Shown piece by piece: positions 42,615 to 52,293 of a stretch of DNA of 64,000 nucleotides. The translations under genes were made by a program, and so were the position numbers. Source of the DNA: Nocardioides gansuensis (GTDB lineage Bacteria; Actinomycetota; Actinomycetes; Propionibacteriales; Nocardioidaceae). Below the pieces are notes generated by a model. The model did no database searches, was not told the origin of the DNA, and saw only the letters and a program-made list of their open reading frames with translations. The stretch spans positions 57,754 through 121,753 of the forward strand of contig NZ_QDGZ01000011.1 in the NCBI RefSeq assembly GCF_003076135.1, given 5' to 3'. Each line of letters opens with the position of its first letter. The stretch's first letter is position 1.

Positions 42615-43622
42615 ATGACGCGCCCGATCACGCTCTTCACCGGCCAGTGGGCGGACCTGCCCTTCGAGGAGGTGTGCGAGCTCGCCGCGGGGTGGGGCTA
42701 CGACGGGCTGGAGATCGCCTGCTGGGGCGACCACCTCGACGTGTGGCAGGCCGCCGAGGACGACTCCTACGTGAAGTCGAAGCTCGACCTGCTGGAGCAG
42801 CACGGCCTCCAGGTGTGGGCGATCTCCAACCACCTCAAGGGCCAGGCCGTCTGCGACGACCCGATCGACGAGCGCCACCGCGGCATCCTGCCCGACCGGA
42901 TCTGGGGCGACGGCGACCCGGAGGGCGTGCGGCAGCGGGCGGCCGAGGAGATGAAGATGACGGCGCGCGCGGCCCAGCGCCTCGGCGTACGGACCGTCGT
43001 GGGGTTCACCGGCTCCTCGATCTGGAAGTACGTCGCGATGTTTCCGCCGGCGACGGCCGAGATGGTGGAGGCGGGCTACCGCGACTTCGCCGACCGGTGG
43101 CATCCGATCCTCGACGTCTTCGACGAGTGCGGTGTGCGGTTCGCCCACGAGGTGCACCCGTCCGAGATCGCCTACGACTACTGGACGACGGTCGCCACCC
43201 TCGAGGCGATCGGCCACCGCGATGCGTTCGGCCTCAACTGGGACCCCAGCCACATGGTCTGGCAGGACCTCGACCCGGTGGCGTTCCTGTGGGACTTCCG
43301 TGACCGGATCTACCACGTGGACTGCAAGGACACGAAGAAGCAGCTGGGCAACGGCCGCAACGGGCGGCTCTCCTCGCACCTGCCGTGGGCGGACCCGCGG
43401 CGCGGCTGGGACTTCGTGTCCACCGGCCACGGCGACGTGCCCTGGGAGCAGTGCTTCCGGATGCTCAACGCGATCGGCTACGACGGGCCGATCTCGGTCG
43501 AGTGGGAGGACGCGGGCATGGACCGCCTGCGCGGTGCCCCCGAGGCCCTGGAGTTCGTGAGGGCCCATGCCTTCGACGCCCCGGAGGCGGCGTTCGACGC
43601 CGCCTTCAGCAGCACCGACTGA
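42615..43622 (+). CDS. Sugar phosphate isomerase/epimerase-like TIM barrel
   Basis: 335 residues from ATG 42615 (GAAAGGGA upstream). AP endonuclease 2-type TIM barrel: EVCELAAGWGYDGLEIACWG at strand 1, HGLQVWAISNHLKGQ, CGVRFAHEVHPSEIAYD with metal-binding Glu and His, LNWDPSHMVW, IYHVDCKDTK and SVEWEDAGM with the last metal ligand. Enzymes of this fold isomerise sugars or dehydrate inosose. Recently described relatives act on 3-keto glycosides. No signal peptide, so it is cytoplasmic and acts on imported sugar. Confidence 0.9.
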   Translation: MTRPITLFTGQWADLPFEEVCELAAGWGYDGLEIACWGDHLDVWQAAEDDSYVKSKLDLLEQHGLQVWAISNHLKGQAVCDDPIDERHRGILPDRIWGDGDPEGVRQRAAEEMKMTARAAQRLGVRTVVGFTGSSIWKYVAMFPPATAEMVEAGYRDFADRWHPILDVFDECGVRFAHEVHPSEIAYDYWTTVATLEAIGHRDAFGLNWDPSHMVWQDLDPVAFLWDFRDRIYHVDCKDTKKQLGNGRNGRLSSHLPWADPRRGWDFVSTGHGDVPWEQCFRMLNAIGYDGPISVEWEDAGMDRLRGAPEALEFVRAHAFDAPEAAFDAAFSSTD

Positions 43623-43665
43623 CGATCGCGACCATTCCGGACCATTCCGACCAGGAGGAGACGCC

Positions 43666-44625
43666 ATGTGTTACGGGTACGACGGCGAGGGTGCCCTGCG
43701 CCGCTCGCTCGCGGAGCGCGGCCTGAGCCGGCGGTCGCTGTTCGCCGGCGCGCTCGCGGGGGTTGCCGGGCTGGCGGTGGCCGGCAGCGCGGGTGCGGCT
43801 CCCGCCCACGCCGCCGCGAGCGCCGTACGCCGGGTGCCGCCGGGTCGGATCAGCATCCAGCTGTGGACGGTGCGGTCCGCGCTCGGCTGGCCCGGTGGCA
43901 ACGCGGGCTATGACGACACCCTGCAGGCGATCGCCGGTATGGGTTATCCCCGCGTGGAGCAGGCGCTCGGCTACTTCGGCCGGACCGCGGCAGAGCTGCG
44001 GGCGTTCTACGACGAGCTGGGCATCCGCGCGTCGTCGTCGCACGACGGGATCGCCAGCTCGCCCGCCGCGCTGACGCAGAAGCTGGAGAACGCCGCGACC
44101 CTGGGCCAGCGGTTCATCGTGGTGCCGTTCCTCAGCTCCGGCTCGCTGTCGGCCTGGCAGCGGTGGGCCGAGCAGATGAACGCCGAGGCCGCGGCGGCCC
44201 GGCCCTACGGACTGGCCTACGGCTACCACAACCACGCGCACGAGTACACGACCGACCTCGGCGGCGGGGTGACCCCGTGGGACGTGCTCACCACCGAGCT
44301 CGACCCGGCGCTGGTGCACCTGGAGATCGACATCTACTGGGCCGTCACCGGCGGGGTGAACCGGGGGCTGACCGACGCCGAGGCCATCGACTTCGCCGTC
44401 GAGACGATCCTCACCGCGCCGCAGCAGGTGCGGCAGTACCACGTCAAGGACCGCCACGCCGCGGGCGGCGACATGGCCGACCTGGGCGCCGGGTTCATCG
44501 ACTTCGAGAAGGTCTTCGCCGCCCACCAGGTGGAGGAGTACATCGTCGAGAACGACAGCCCCGACGTGAGCCCGCTCCAGACCGCCCAGGTCGGCTGGGA
44601 CTACCTGCGCGCCCTGCGCTTCTGA
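43666..44625 (+). CDS. Tat-exported sugar isomerase/epimerase-like TIM barrel
   Basis: 319 residues from ATG 43666 (GGAGGAGACGCC upstream). A Tat signal is clear: LSRRSLFAGALAGVAGLAVA, cleavage near AHAAA. The mature part is an AP endonuclease 2-type barrel: ISIQLWTVRSALGW, GYPRVEQALGYFGRTAAEL, AYGYHNHAHEY, VHLEIDIYWAVTGG, QYHVKDRHAAGG and EYIVENDSPD, which include the metal-ligand positions. Export means it acts outside, perhaps on the product of the secreted dehydrogenase, unlike its cytoplasmic neighbour. It is last gene of the sugar operon. Confidence 0.9.
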   Translation: MCYGYDGEGALRRSLAERGLSRRSLFAGALAGVAGLAVAGSAGAAPAHAAASAVRRVPPGRISIQLWTVRSALGWPGGNAGYDDTLQAIAGMGYPRVEQALGYFGRTAAELRAFYDELGIRASSSHDGIASSPAALTQKLENAATLGQRFIVVPFLSSGSLSAWQRWAEQMNAEAAAARPYGLAYGYHNHAHEYTTDLGGGVTPWDVLTTELDPALVHLEIDIYWAVTGGVNRGLTDAEAIDFAVETILTAPQQVRQYHVKDRHAAGGDMADLGAGFIDFEKVFAAHQVEEYIVENDSPDVSPLQTAQVGWDYLRALRF

Positions 44626-44675
44626 GCGGCCCGCCGGTTAACGATCGTCACCATGGGTGGGGGAGTATGGCGCCC

Positions 44676-46946
44676 ATGTCACGCGGTGCTCTCGTCCGGC
44701 TGCTGTTGGTCCTCGGCCTCCTCGCTGGTTGCGTCGCCCTCGCGGTGAACAAGGAGCCGCGCCTGGGCCTGGACCTGCGCGGCGGCACGCAGATCACCCT
44801 GGAGGCGCACGACTCGCCAGCGGGCGTGGAGGCGAACGCCGAGAACACCGACAAGGCCCTCGAGGTCATCCGCGGCCGCGTCGACGCGCTCGGCATCTCC
44901 GAGCCCACGCTCACCCGCGCCGGCGAGAACCGCATCCTCGTCGAGCTGCCCGACGTGCAGGACCCGGACGAGGCCGTCGAGACGATCGGCAAGACGGCCC
45001 AGCTGACCGTGCATCCCGTGGTCGCGCAGGCCGCGTCCGAGGCGGCCAAGCCGACGACCAAGAACGGCGCGATCTACGTCGACGAGGACGGCCTGCCGCT
45101 CGAGCTGGCGCCGCCCAAGCTCGAGGGCGCCGACATCACCGGTGCCACGGCGACGGCGCCCGACGCGCAGAGCGTGGACTGGCGGGTCGACGTCGACTTC
45201 TCCGGCGAGGGCTCCAGGGCCTTCGGGAAGCTCTCCGCGGACGCCGCCTGCAAGGAGGGCGCGCCCGGGCGCATCGCGATCGTGCTCGACGGCGACGTCA
45301 TCTCCAGCCCCGACGTCAACGTGCCGTGTGGCGGCTCGATCACCGGCTCCACCTCGATCACGGGTGACTTCACGATGGACTCCGCGACGGACCTCGCGGT
45401 GCTGATCGAGGGTGGCGCGCTGCCGCTGCCCGTCGAGGTCATCGAGCGCCGCACGGTCGGCCCGACGCTCGGCGCGGCGGCCATCGAGGCGTCCTGGAAG
45501 GCCGCCCTCATCGGCATCATGCTGACCGGCCTCTTCATCGCGTTCGTCTACCGCTGGGTCGGCCTGCTCGCCACGCTCGCGCTGTCGTCGTACTCCCTCC
45601 TCGCCTATGCGATGCTCGTCGGCCTCGGCTCGACGCTGACGCTGCCCGGCCTCGCCGGCTTCGTGCTCGCCATCGGCCTCGCGATCGACGCCAACGTGCT
45701 GGTCTTCGAGCGGGCGAGGGAGGAGTACGCCGCGTTTCCGTCTGCGGGCCTGCGGCGCGCCCTTTCCGTCGGCTTCAACAAGGCGTGGAGCGCGATCATC
45801 GACTCCAACGTCACGACCCTGCTGGCGGCGGCGCTGCTCTTCCTGCTCGGCTCCGGCCCGATCAAGGGCTTCGGTGTCACGCTGTCCATCGGTGTCGTCG
45901 CGTCGATGGTCTCGGCGCTGGTCATCGCGCGGGTGCTCACCGAGATCGGCGTCTCCAGCCGCTGGATGTCGCGCCACCCGGGCTTCACCGGCATCGGCTC
46001 GGTCGGCCGCGTGCGCACCTACCTCGAGGAGCACACCCCCGACATCATGGGCCGCCGCGGCCTCTGGCTCGCGGTGTCCGTCATCGCGCTGATCGCGGCG
46101 CTCGGCGGCATCTTCGGCAAGGGGCTCAACCTGGGCGTCGAGTTCACGGGTGGCCGAGTGCTGGAGTACTCCACCACGCAGCCGCTCACCGCCGACGAGG
46201 CGCGGGATGCCGTGGCCGACGCCGGCTTCCCGGAGGCCACCGTGCAGGAGGCCGACGACGACAAGATCTCGGTCCGCACCGGCGAGCTCACCGAGGAGGA
46301 CGCCGACACCATCGAGGCGGCCATCGCCGAGGCGGGCAACGGTGCGACGACGGAGCGCGACGAGGAGATCGGCGCGTCCTTCGGCCAGGAGCTGCGCGAC
46401 AAGGCGCTGATCGCGTTCGCGATCGCGCTGCTGGTGCAGATGCTCTACCTCGCGGTTCGCTTCAAGTGGACCTTCGGCCTCTCGGCAGTGGTCACGATGT
46501 TCCACGACGTCGTGATCGTGACCGGCGTCTTCGCCTGGCTGGACAAGCCGATCGACGGCATCTTCCTGGCCGCCGCGATGACGATCATCGGTCTGTCCGT
46601 CAACGACACCGTCGTCGTGTTCGACCGGGTCCGCGAGCGGTGGACGGGCTCGTCGCCGGACCAGACCTTCAACGAGCTGGCCAACCAGGCGGCCGTCGAG
46701 ACCATGCCGCGCACGGTCAACACCGGCCTCGGCGCGATGTTCATCCTGGCCGCGCTCGCGGCGCTCGGTGGCGACTCGCTGCAGGACTTCGCGATCGCGC
46801 TGCTGATCGGCCTGGTCGTCGGCACCTACTCCTCGGTCTTCACCGCGACCCCGCTGGTCACCTACCTCCAGGAGCGCTGGCCGCTCTCCCGGGCGGCGAA
46901 GGTCAAGGTCGCGCGCGACCCGGAGGACTCCGGCGCGGTCATCTAG
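44676..46946 (+). CDS. secDF: Fused SecD-SecF protein translocase subunit
   Basis: 756 residues. The SecD half has RLGLDLRGGTQITLEA, a large outer domain (about 40-255) and the motif VLAIGLAIDANVLVFERARE. The SecF half starts near residue 450 with GVEFTGGRVLEY and has IIGLSVNDTVVVFDRVRER. Twelve membrane segments are expected. It uses the proton gradient to help pull exported proteins through SecYEG. Actinobacteria usually have separate secD and secF near ruvB, so this fused, isolated gene is probably an extra copy. ATG 44676 lies ten bases after GGGGGAG; ATG 44667 is too close to it. Confidence 0.92.
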   Translation: MSRGALVRLLLVLGLLAGCVALAVNKEPRLGLDLRGGTQITLEAHDSPAGVEANAENTDKALEVIRGRVDALGISEPTLTRAGENRILVELPDVQDPDEAVETIGKTAQLTVHPVVAQAASEAAKPTTKNGAIYVDEDGLPLELAPPKLEGADITGATATAPDAQSVDWRVDVDFSGEGSRAFGKLSADAACKEGAPGRIAIVLDGDVISSPDVNVPCGGSITGSTSITGDFTMDSATDLAVLIEGGALPLPVEVIERRTVGPTLGAAAIEASWKAALIGIMLTGLFIAFVYRWVGLLATLALSSYSLLAYAMLVGLGSTLTLPGLAGFVLAIGLAIDANVLVFERAREEYAAFPSAGLRRALSVGFNKAWSAIIDSNVTTLLAAALLFLLGSGPIKGFGVTLSIGVVASMVSALVIARVLTEIGVSSRWMSRHPGFTGIGSVGRVRTYLEEHTPDIMGRRGLWLAVSVIALIAALGGIFGKGLNLGVEFTGGRVLEYSTTQPLTADEARDAVADAGFPEATVQEADDDKISVRTGELTEEDADTIEAAIAEAGNGATTERDEEIGASFGQELRDKALIAFAIALLVQMLYLAVRFKWTFGLSAVVTMFHDVVIVTGVFAWLDKPIDGIFLAAAMTIIGLSVNDTVVVFDRVRERWTGSSPDQTFNELANQAAVETMPRTVNTGLGAMFILAALAALGGDSLQDFAIALLIGLVVGTYSSVFTATPLVTYLQERWPLSRAAKVKVARDPEDSGAVI

Positions 46947-46952
46947 TCGCCC

Positions 46953-47004
46953 CTCGGTGGTCGAGTAGCCCCGCGAGGCACGAGCGGGACGTGACGAGAC
47001 CACG
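46953..47004. repeat. Dispersed repeat between secDF and dinG
   Basis: CTCGGTGGTCGAGTAGCCCC, then CGCGAGGCACGAGCGGGACG, then TGACGAGACCAC. The ends are the family signatures GGTGGTCGAGTAGC and CGAGACCAC, which can pair as a hairpin. It begins seven bases after the secDF stop, where it may act as terminator. Confidence 0.75.
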
Positions 47005-47056
47005 GCCTGTGGAGGCCGTACGCCGCGATGTCGGCGCGGACGTCTAGGGTTCTCGG

Positions 47057-49066
47057 GTGCCGTCCGACCCGCCTTCCACCGCAGCTCCGCCCGGAGGCGT
47101 CCGTGAGGTGCTCGCCGACGCGGTGACCGCGCTCGGCGGGCAGGAGCGCGCGGGGCAGGTCGCGATGGCCGAGGCGGTGGCCGCGGCGATGGAGTCGGGG
47201 GAGCACCTGCTCGTCCAGGCCGGCACCGGCACCGGCAAGTCACTGGGCTATCTCGTGCCCGCGCTGCTGCAGGACCGCCGCGTCGTGGTCGCCACGGCCA
47301 CGCTCGCGCTGCAGCACCAGCTGGTGGAGCGGGACATCCCGAGGCTGGTGTCGGCGGTGGGCGACCGCCTCGACACGTCGTATGCCGTGCTGAAGGGCCG
47401 CAGCAACTATGCCTGCCTCCACCGCATCCGCGAGGGCGTCCCCGACGACCAGGGCACGCTCGTCGACGTGCCGACGGGGTCGATGGCCGAGAAGGTGCTC
47501 GAGCTGCGCGCCTGGGCGGAGGAGGAGGCCGAGGGCAAGGGTTCCGGTGAGCGCGACAACGCGCCGCGCCACACCGACCGCGAGTGGCGGCAGGTGAGCG
47601 TGAGCCATCGGGAGTGCCTCGGGGCCGCGAAGTGTCCCTTCGGGCAGGAGTGCTTCGCGGAGCTGGCGCGCGAGAAGGCGCAGCGCTCGCACCTGATCGT
47701 CACCAACCACTCGCTGCTCGCGATCGACGCGATCGAGGGCGTGCCGATGATCCCCGACTACGACGTGGTCGTGATCGACGAGGCGCACGAGCTGACGGCC
47801 CGGGTCACCCAGGCGGCGACCGACGAGCTGTCCGTCGCCGACGTCGAGCGCGCGGCCAGGCGGGCGATCCGCCAGCTGCCCGAGTCGACGACCGGCGACC
47901 CGGGGGGCGACCTCGCCTCGGCCGCCGACGCGCTCGCCGACGCCGTCGCCGCGACGGCGGAAGGCCGGCTCGACACCCTGTCCGACCAGCTGGCCGCCGC
48001 GCTGGCGCTGGTGCGCGACTCCGCCCGCGCGGTGCTGTCGGCGTGGCCGCGGGAGTCGTCCGACTCCGCGGCTGATGCCGGGCGCACGCAGGCCAAGGGC
48101 ATGGTGCAGGACGTCTTCACCACCGCCGAGCGGATGGCGGCGCGCTCCGAGGCCGACGTGCTGTGGCTGTCGGAGGCCCGCGACCGCATCCCGGCCCGGC
48201 TGCACGTCGCGCCGCTCCAGGTCTGGGGCCAGGTGCGCGACAAGCTGCTCACCGACAAGACGGTCGTCTTCACCAGCGCGACGCTGATGCTCGGCGGCGA
48301 CTTCTCCTCGGTCGCGACGAGCGTGGGGCTGAAGCCGGCGGAGCGGGTCGTCGAGTCCGGCCCGGTCGCCGCCTCCCCCGATGACGACGGCGTCCTGCCG
48401 TGGCGCGGCCTCGACGTCGGGTCGCCGTTCGACTACGGCCAGCAGGCGATCCTCTACGTCGCCCGCCACCTCCCGCCGCCCGGCCGCGACGGCCTCGGCC
48501 CGGCCCAGCTCGACGAGATCTGCGAGCTGGTCGACGCGCTGGAGGGCCGCACGCTGGGGCTGTTCTCCTCGCGCCGGGCCGCCGAGCAGGCCGCCGAGGT
48601 CGTCCGCACCCGGCTGCCGCACCTCACGACGCTCGCGCAGGGCGACGCCCAGCTCCCCGAGCTGGCCCGCCAGTTCGTCGAGGACCCCCACACCTGCCTG
48701 TTCGGCACGCTCTCCCTGTGGCAGGGGCTCGACGTGCCCGGCGAGACCTGCCAGCTCGTGCTCATCGACCGCATCCCGTTCCCGCGGCCCGACGACCCGC
48801 TGATGTCGGCGCGGCAGCGGGCAGCTGACCGCGCCGGCGGCAACGGCTTCATGCAGGTCGCGGCCACGCACGCCGCCCTTCTGCTCGCCCAGGGCGCCGG
48901 GCGGCTGATCCGCACGACCAGCGACCGCGGCGTCGTCGCCGTGCTCGACCCCCGCCTCGCCACCGCCCGCTACGGCGGCTTCCTCAAGGCGTCGCTGCCG
49001 CCGATGTGGACCACCACCGACCCGGCCGTCGTCCGCAAGGCGCTCGCCCGGCTCGCCGCCGGCTGA
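47057..49066 (+). CDS. dinG: DinG-family ATP-dependent DNA helicase
   Basis: 669 residues from GTG 47057. Superfamily 2 XPD-like helicase: Walker A AGTGTGKSLGYL, DEAH box VVIDEAHEL, and the C-terminal GRLIRTTSDRGVVAVLDPR motif VI. Four Cys in the right order and spacing (120, 187, 193, 199) can bind a 4Fe-4S cluster between motifs I and II. No N-terminal exonuclease domain. It unwinds 5'-tailed DNA or R-loops. DinG belongs to the SOS response in E. coli, but I see no SOS box directly upstream here. Confidence 0.92.
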   Translation: MPSDPPSTAAPPGGVREVLADAVTALGGQERAGQVAMAEAVAAAMESGEHLLVQAGTGTGKSLGYLVPALLQDRRVVVATATLALQHQLVERDIPRLVSAVGDRLDTSYAVLKGRSNYACLHRIREGVPDDQGTLVDVPTGSMAEKVLELRAWAEEEAEGKGSGERDNAPRHTDREWRQVSVSHRECLGAAKCPFGQECFAELAREKAQRSHLIVTNHSLLAIDAIEGVPMIPDYDVVVIDEAHELTARVTQAATDELSVADVERAARRAIRQLPESTTGDPGGDLASAADALADAVAATAEGRLDTLSDQLAAALALVRDSARAVLSAWPRESSDSAADAGRTQAKGMVQDVFTTAERMAARSEADVLWLSEARDRIPARLHVAPLQVWGQVRDKLLTDKTVVFTSATLMLGGDFSSVATSVGLKPAERVVESGPVAASPDDDGVLPWRGLDVGSPFDYGQQAILYVARHLPPPGRDGLGPAQLDEICELVDALEGRTLGLFSSRRAAEQAAEVVRTRLPHLTTLAQGDAQLPELARQFVEDPHTCLFGTLSLWQGLDVPGETCQLVLIDRIPFPRPDDPLMSARQRAADRAGGNGFMQVAATHAALLLAQGAGRLIRTTSDRGVVAVLDPRLATARYGGFLKASLPPMWTTTDPAVVRKALARLAAG

Positions 49067-49083
49067 GGGGCTGCTGCCGGCCG

Positions 49084-50409
49084 TCAGCCGACCGGCAGCC
49101 GAGACCGCCCGTCGTACCCGCCCCTCGGCGCCCCCAGGCGGAAGAAGTGGGCGAGCGTGGGCGCGACGTCGAGCGTCTTTGCCTCGGCCGAGGCGGTCAC
49201 TCCGCGAGGCACTCGCCGGTGGCCGCCGGCGAGGAAGAACGGGATCGGCCGCGTCGTCGGGTGGCCGTGGGTGCCGGGGATCGGGTTGGACTGGATCGAC
49301 GGGTCGGAGAAGCGCCAGCCGGCCTTGCAGAAGACGACCACGTCGCCGCCGATCGGGCCGGTGCGGAGCCACGCCGTACGCCGCGGGTCGTGGGCACGCA
49401 GGACGCCCGGGACGGCGGAGCAGAGCTCGATCATCCGGGCGACGCCCGCCTCGCGCCCGGCGTCGGGGCCGGTCCAGTAGAGGAGGTCGGCGCCGCCGTT
49501 GGCGGCGATCACGAACCTCCCGGCAAGTGGGGGATCGGACTCCAGCACCGGCTGGAGGCGGATCAGGGAGTCGGGGCGCGACCAGTCCATCGAGTGGTCG
49601 GCGAGCACGATGACGAGCGACTGGTTCCAGCGGCCGGACGCCTTGAGCGCCGCCACGAAGCGGCCGACCTGGGCGTCGGTGGCCGCGAGCGCGGTGCGGC
49701 GCAGCAGCTTGAGGTCGAGGACGGCGCCGGTGAGGTCGGTGTGGCCCATCCGGTCGATGTCGCCGAGGTTGACGAACATCAGGTGCGGGTCGTGCTCCGC
49801 GAGCATGGCCAGCGCCGCCTCCATGGTGAAGGCGTCGGGCGCGTGCCCGGAGACGGGGATGATCGGCCCGGGCTCCCAGCGGTGGGTGGCCCGGGCGCCG
49901 AAGACGCCGTAGAGATACTCCTTCGACAGCACCGTCGCGGTCCGCAGACCCTTGGCGTTGAGCCGCTCGATGACCGTGCGCACCTGGATGTCACTGGCCC
50001 GGTCCATGTCGCGCACCACGCCGAGGGTGCGGTCGAAGATCGCGTTGGCCGGCACGCCGCTGCGGTCGGGCCGCACGCCGGTCATCATCATCACGTGGTT
50101 GGGGATCGTCTCCATGATCGGCACGGACGAGGCGTAGGGGTGGTGCAGGCCCCCGGCCCGCAGCGCCGCGGTGTGCGGCATCGTCTCGGGCGTGATCTCG
50201 TCCGGCCGGCAGCCGTCGAGGACCAGCACGTAGGCACGCTTGGGGGTGCGGACCTTGCCGGCCGCGGCCGGGTCGGCGGCGACCGTGGAGAGCGCGATCG
50301 ACGCGCCACCGGCGCCCGCCACCTTCAGCAGGGTGCGGCGCCCGGTGCGGATCTCCTCGAGTCCGGCTGCGTAGGCGCGCCCCCTCCGGCTCTCGTCAGT
50401 CGTGCACAT
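49084..50409 (-). CDS. Tat-exported alkaline phosphatase/phosphodiesterase-family protein
   Basis: 441 residues from ATG 50409, overlapping the upstream phoD stop (TGATG). Tat-like signal around residues 20-50 (RTGRRTLLKVAGAGG). The alkaline phosphatase superfamily core is present: VLVLDGCRPDE (first metal Asp), ETIPNHVMMMTGVRPDRSGV with Thr as nucleophile candidate, NLGDIDRMGHTD and VIVLADHSMDW (metal Asp/His), and a final His in GTHGHPTTR. It resembles nucleotide pyrophosphatase/phosphodiesterases and phosphoglycerol-type hydrolases. It probably releases phosphate outside the cell together with PhoD. Confidence 0.88.
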   Translation of the reverse strand: MCTTDESRRGRAYAAGLEEIRTGRRTLLKVAGAGGASIALSTVAADPAAAGKVRTPKRAYVLVLDGCRPDEITPETMPHTAALRAGGLHHPYASSVPIMETIPNHVMMMTGVRPDRSGVPANAIFDRTLGVVRDMDRASDIQVRTVIERLNAKGLRTATVLSKEYLYGVFGARATHRWEPGPIIPVSGHAPDAFTMEAALAMLAEHDPHLMFVNLGDIDRMGHTDLTGAVLDLKLLRRTALAATDAQVGRFVAALKASGRWNQSLVIVLADHSMDWSRPDSLIRLQPVLESDPPLAGRFVIAANGGADLLYWTGPDAGREAGVARMIELCSAVPGVLRAHDPRRTAWLRTGPIGGDVVVFCKAGWRFSDPSIQSNPIPGTHGHPTTRPIPFFLAGGHRRVPRGVTASAEAKTLDVAPTLAHFFRLGAPRGGYDGRSRLPVG

Positions 50410-52115
50410 CAGCGTCCCTCCACCGGCTGGTCGACGGCATGCACCTTGTTCGTCCCGGACATGGTCGCCCACGACGCCGTCCAGGAGGCAGTCGCGCGGG
50501 CGTCGGCGCGGTCGCTGATCACGTAGTAGTCCATCTGCGCGCGGGCCGGCGTGAGGTCGAAGACCGAGTAGCCGTGGTCGTCGAAGTTGAGGTATTTGAT
50601 GTGCCGGTTGTTGGCCATGATGGTCGCCTCGACCGCCAGTGACGCCGTCCGCGCCGGCGCGCCGGTGATGTCCTTGAGGTTGTTCGACGTCACCGACGTG
50701 CTGACGAACTCCACGCCTGCGCTCTGCCCGAGCGGGTAGGTCGCGAGGTCGAAGGGCAGGTCGCACGCCCACGCCGAGTGGATGTCGCCGGTGAGGAAGA
50801 CGACGTCACGCATCCCGTGGTCGCGGATGTGCGTGAAGATCTCCCGCCGGTCGTCGGTGTAGCCGTCCCACTGGTCGACGTTGTACGGCGCGCCGTCGCG
50901 CGGCAGGATCCCCGTCACGTCGTTCACGGGGTCGACCAGCTCGGTCGGCAGCTGCGCGAACGACACGGGCGCCACCATCACCGGGTTGCCGACGATCTTC
51001 CACTGCGGCCGGCCGGGGAGCAGGGAGTCCTTGAGCCAGGCGAGCTGGGCAGCGCCCAGGATGGTGCGGTCCGGGTTGCTGACCTCGGCCTCGAGCGCCG
51101 GCACCGGGCTGGGCGCCTTGGTGTGCACCTGCTCGTCGCGGTAGGTCCGCAGGTCGAGCATCGAGAGCTCCGCCAGCTTGCCGAATCGCAGCCGCCGGAA
51201 CAGCCGGGTGCCGTCCCCGAGGCGGGCGGTGTCGTCGAGCCGCACGGGCATCCACTCGTCGTACGCGCGGTGCGCACGCGCGCGGCGTACGAGGTAGTCA
51301 CCCTCGTCCGGCTGGTGGTTCTCCGCGCCGTCGCGCCACTGGTCGTTGGTGACCTCGTGGTCGTCCCACGTCACGATGAACGGCGCCTTGGCGTGCAGCG
51401 CCCGCAGGTCCGGGTCGCTCTTGTACTGCGCGTGCCGCTGGCGGTAGTCGGCGAGGCTGACCATCTCGCGGTCGGGCACGTGGGCGCGGATCCGCTTGTT
51501 CTCCCGCCCCATCGCGTAGGACCCCTCGCCGCCGTACTCGTAGAGGTAGTCGCCGAGGTGGAGGACGGCGTGCAGGTCGTCGCGGGCTGCGAGGTGGCGG
51601 TACGCCGCGAACCAGCCCGCCTGCAGGTTCGCGCAGCTCACGACGCCGAACCGGAGGTTGGCCGGCGTCGCCCCGCGCGCCGGGGCCGTGCGGGTGCGGC
51701 CGACGGGGCTGCTGTGCTTGCCGACGAGGAAGCGGTAGTAGTACCAGGTCTCCGGCTCGAGGCGGGTGGCGTCGACCTTGACGGTGTGGTCGCGGCTGGC
51801 GCTCGTGACGAAGGTGCCCTCCCGGACGACCTTCCCGAGCGTCGCGTCCTTCGCGACCTGCCAGGTCACGGTCACCTGAGGACCCTTGCCCGATCCGGGC
51901 GTGGCCTGCGTGGTCGGCGTGACTCGGGTCCATAGCACGACCCGGCGCGGCTTGGGGTCGCCGCTCGCGACGCCGTGCTGGAAGAGCGTGTGGTCGGGGC
52001 GATCGGCGTACGACGCGCCCGCGCCGAGCGCCGTACCGGCGAATGCAGGGCCGGCTGCTCCGGTCGCGAGGACGGTGCGGCGGCGGACGTTGGACTCCGG
52101 GATCTCTGCGGTCAC
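50409..52115 (-). CDS. phoD: Alkaline phosphatase D (PhoD-like), Tat-exported
   Basis: 568 residues from GTG 52115. Tat signal RRRTVLATGAAG near residue 11. The N-terminal PhoD domain (FQHGVASGDPKPRRVVLWTR) is followed by the metallophosphatase domain: RFGVVSCANLQ, VLHLGDYLYEYGG, IVTWDDHEVTND, KIVGNPVMVAP, VVFLTGDIHSAWACD. These carry the Fe/Ca ligands of PhoD, which hydrolyses phosphodiesters and teichoic-acid-type polymers outside the cell. It is first of two overlapping phosphoesterase genes. I did not find a clear Pho box. Confidence 0.92.
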   Translation of the reverse strand: MTAEIPESNVRRRTVLATGAAGPAFAGTALGAGASYADRPDHTLFQHGVASGDPKPRRVVLWTRVTPTTQATPGSGKGPQVTVTWQVAKDATLGKVVREGTFVTSASRDHTVKVDATRLEPETWYYYRFLVGKHSSPVGRTRTAPARGATPANLRFGVVSCANLQAGWFAAYRHLAARDDLHAVLHLGDYLYEYGGEGSYAMGRENKRIRAHVPDREMVSLADYRQRHAQYKSDPDLRALHAKAPFIVTWDDHEVTNDQWRDGAENHQPDEGDYLVRRARAHRAYDEWMPVRLDDTARLGDGTRLFRRLRFGKLAELSMLDLRTYRDEQVHTKAPSPVPALEAEVSNPDRTILGAAQLAWLKDSLLPGRPQWKIVGNPVMVAPVSFAQLPTELVDPVNDVTGILPRDGAPYNVDQWDGYTDDRREIFTHIRDHGMRDVVFLTGDIHSAWACDLPFDLATYPLGQSAGVEFVSTSVTSNNLKDITGAPARTASLAVEATIMANNRHIKYLNFDDHGYSVFDLTPARAQMDYYVISDRADARATASWTASWATMSGTNKVHAVDQPVEGR

Positions 52116-52293
52116 GCCGAGTGGAACGACCGAGGGCCGGTTTGATCACGCGCGGATGCGTGTGAACACCGATCGTTCATCCTCGAGTCGCCCCTCGGTT
52201 CGGTGGGCGAGGAGGCGGAGTCCCGTCACGAAACGACTCGCCACACCGACGTGGCCCTTGGGAGCCCGGCTCCTCGGTGCGTACGTTCCAGGG

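Noticed and set aside
49067..52200. Pho box upstream of the phosphoesterase pair
   Set aside because: No convincing pair of direct GTTCACC-like repeats was seen upstream of 52115.
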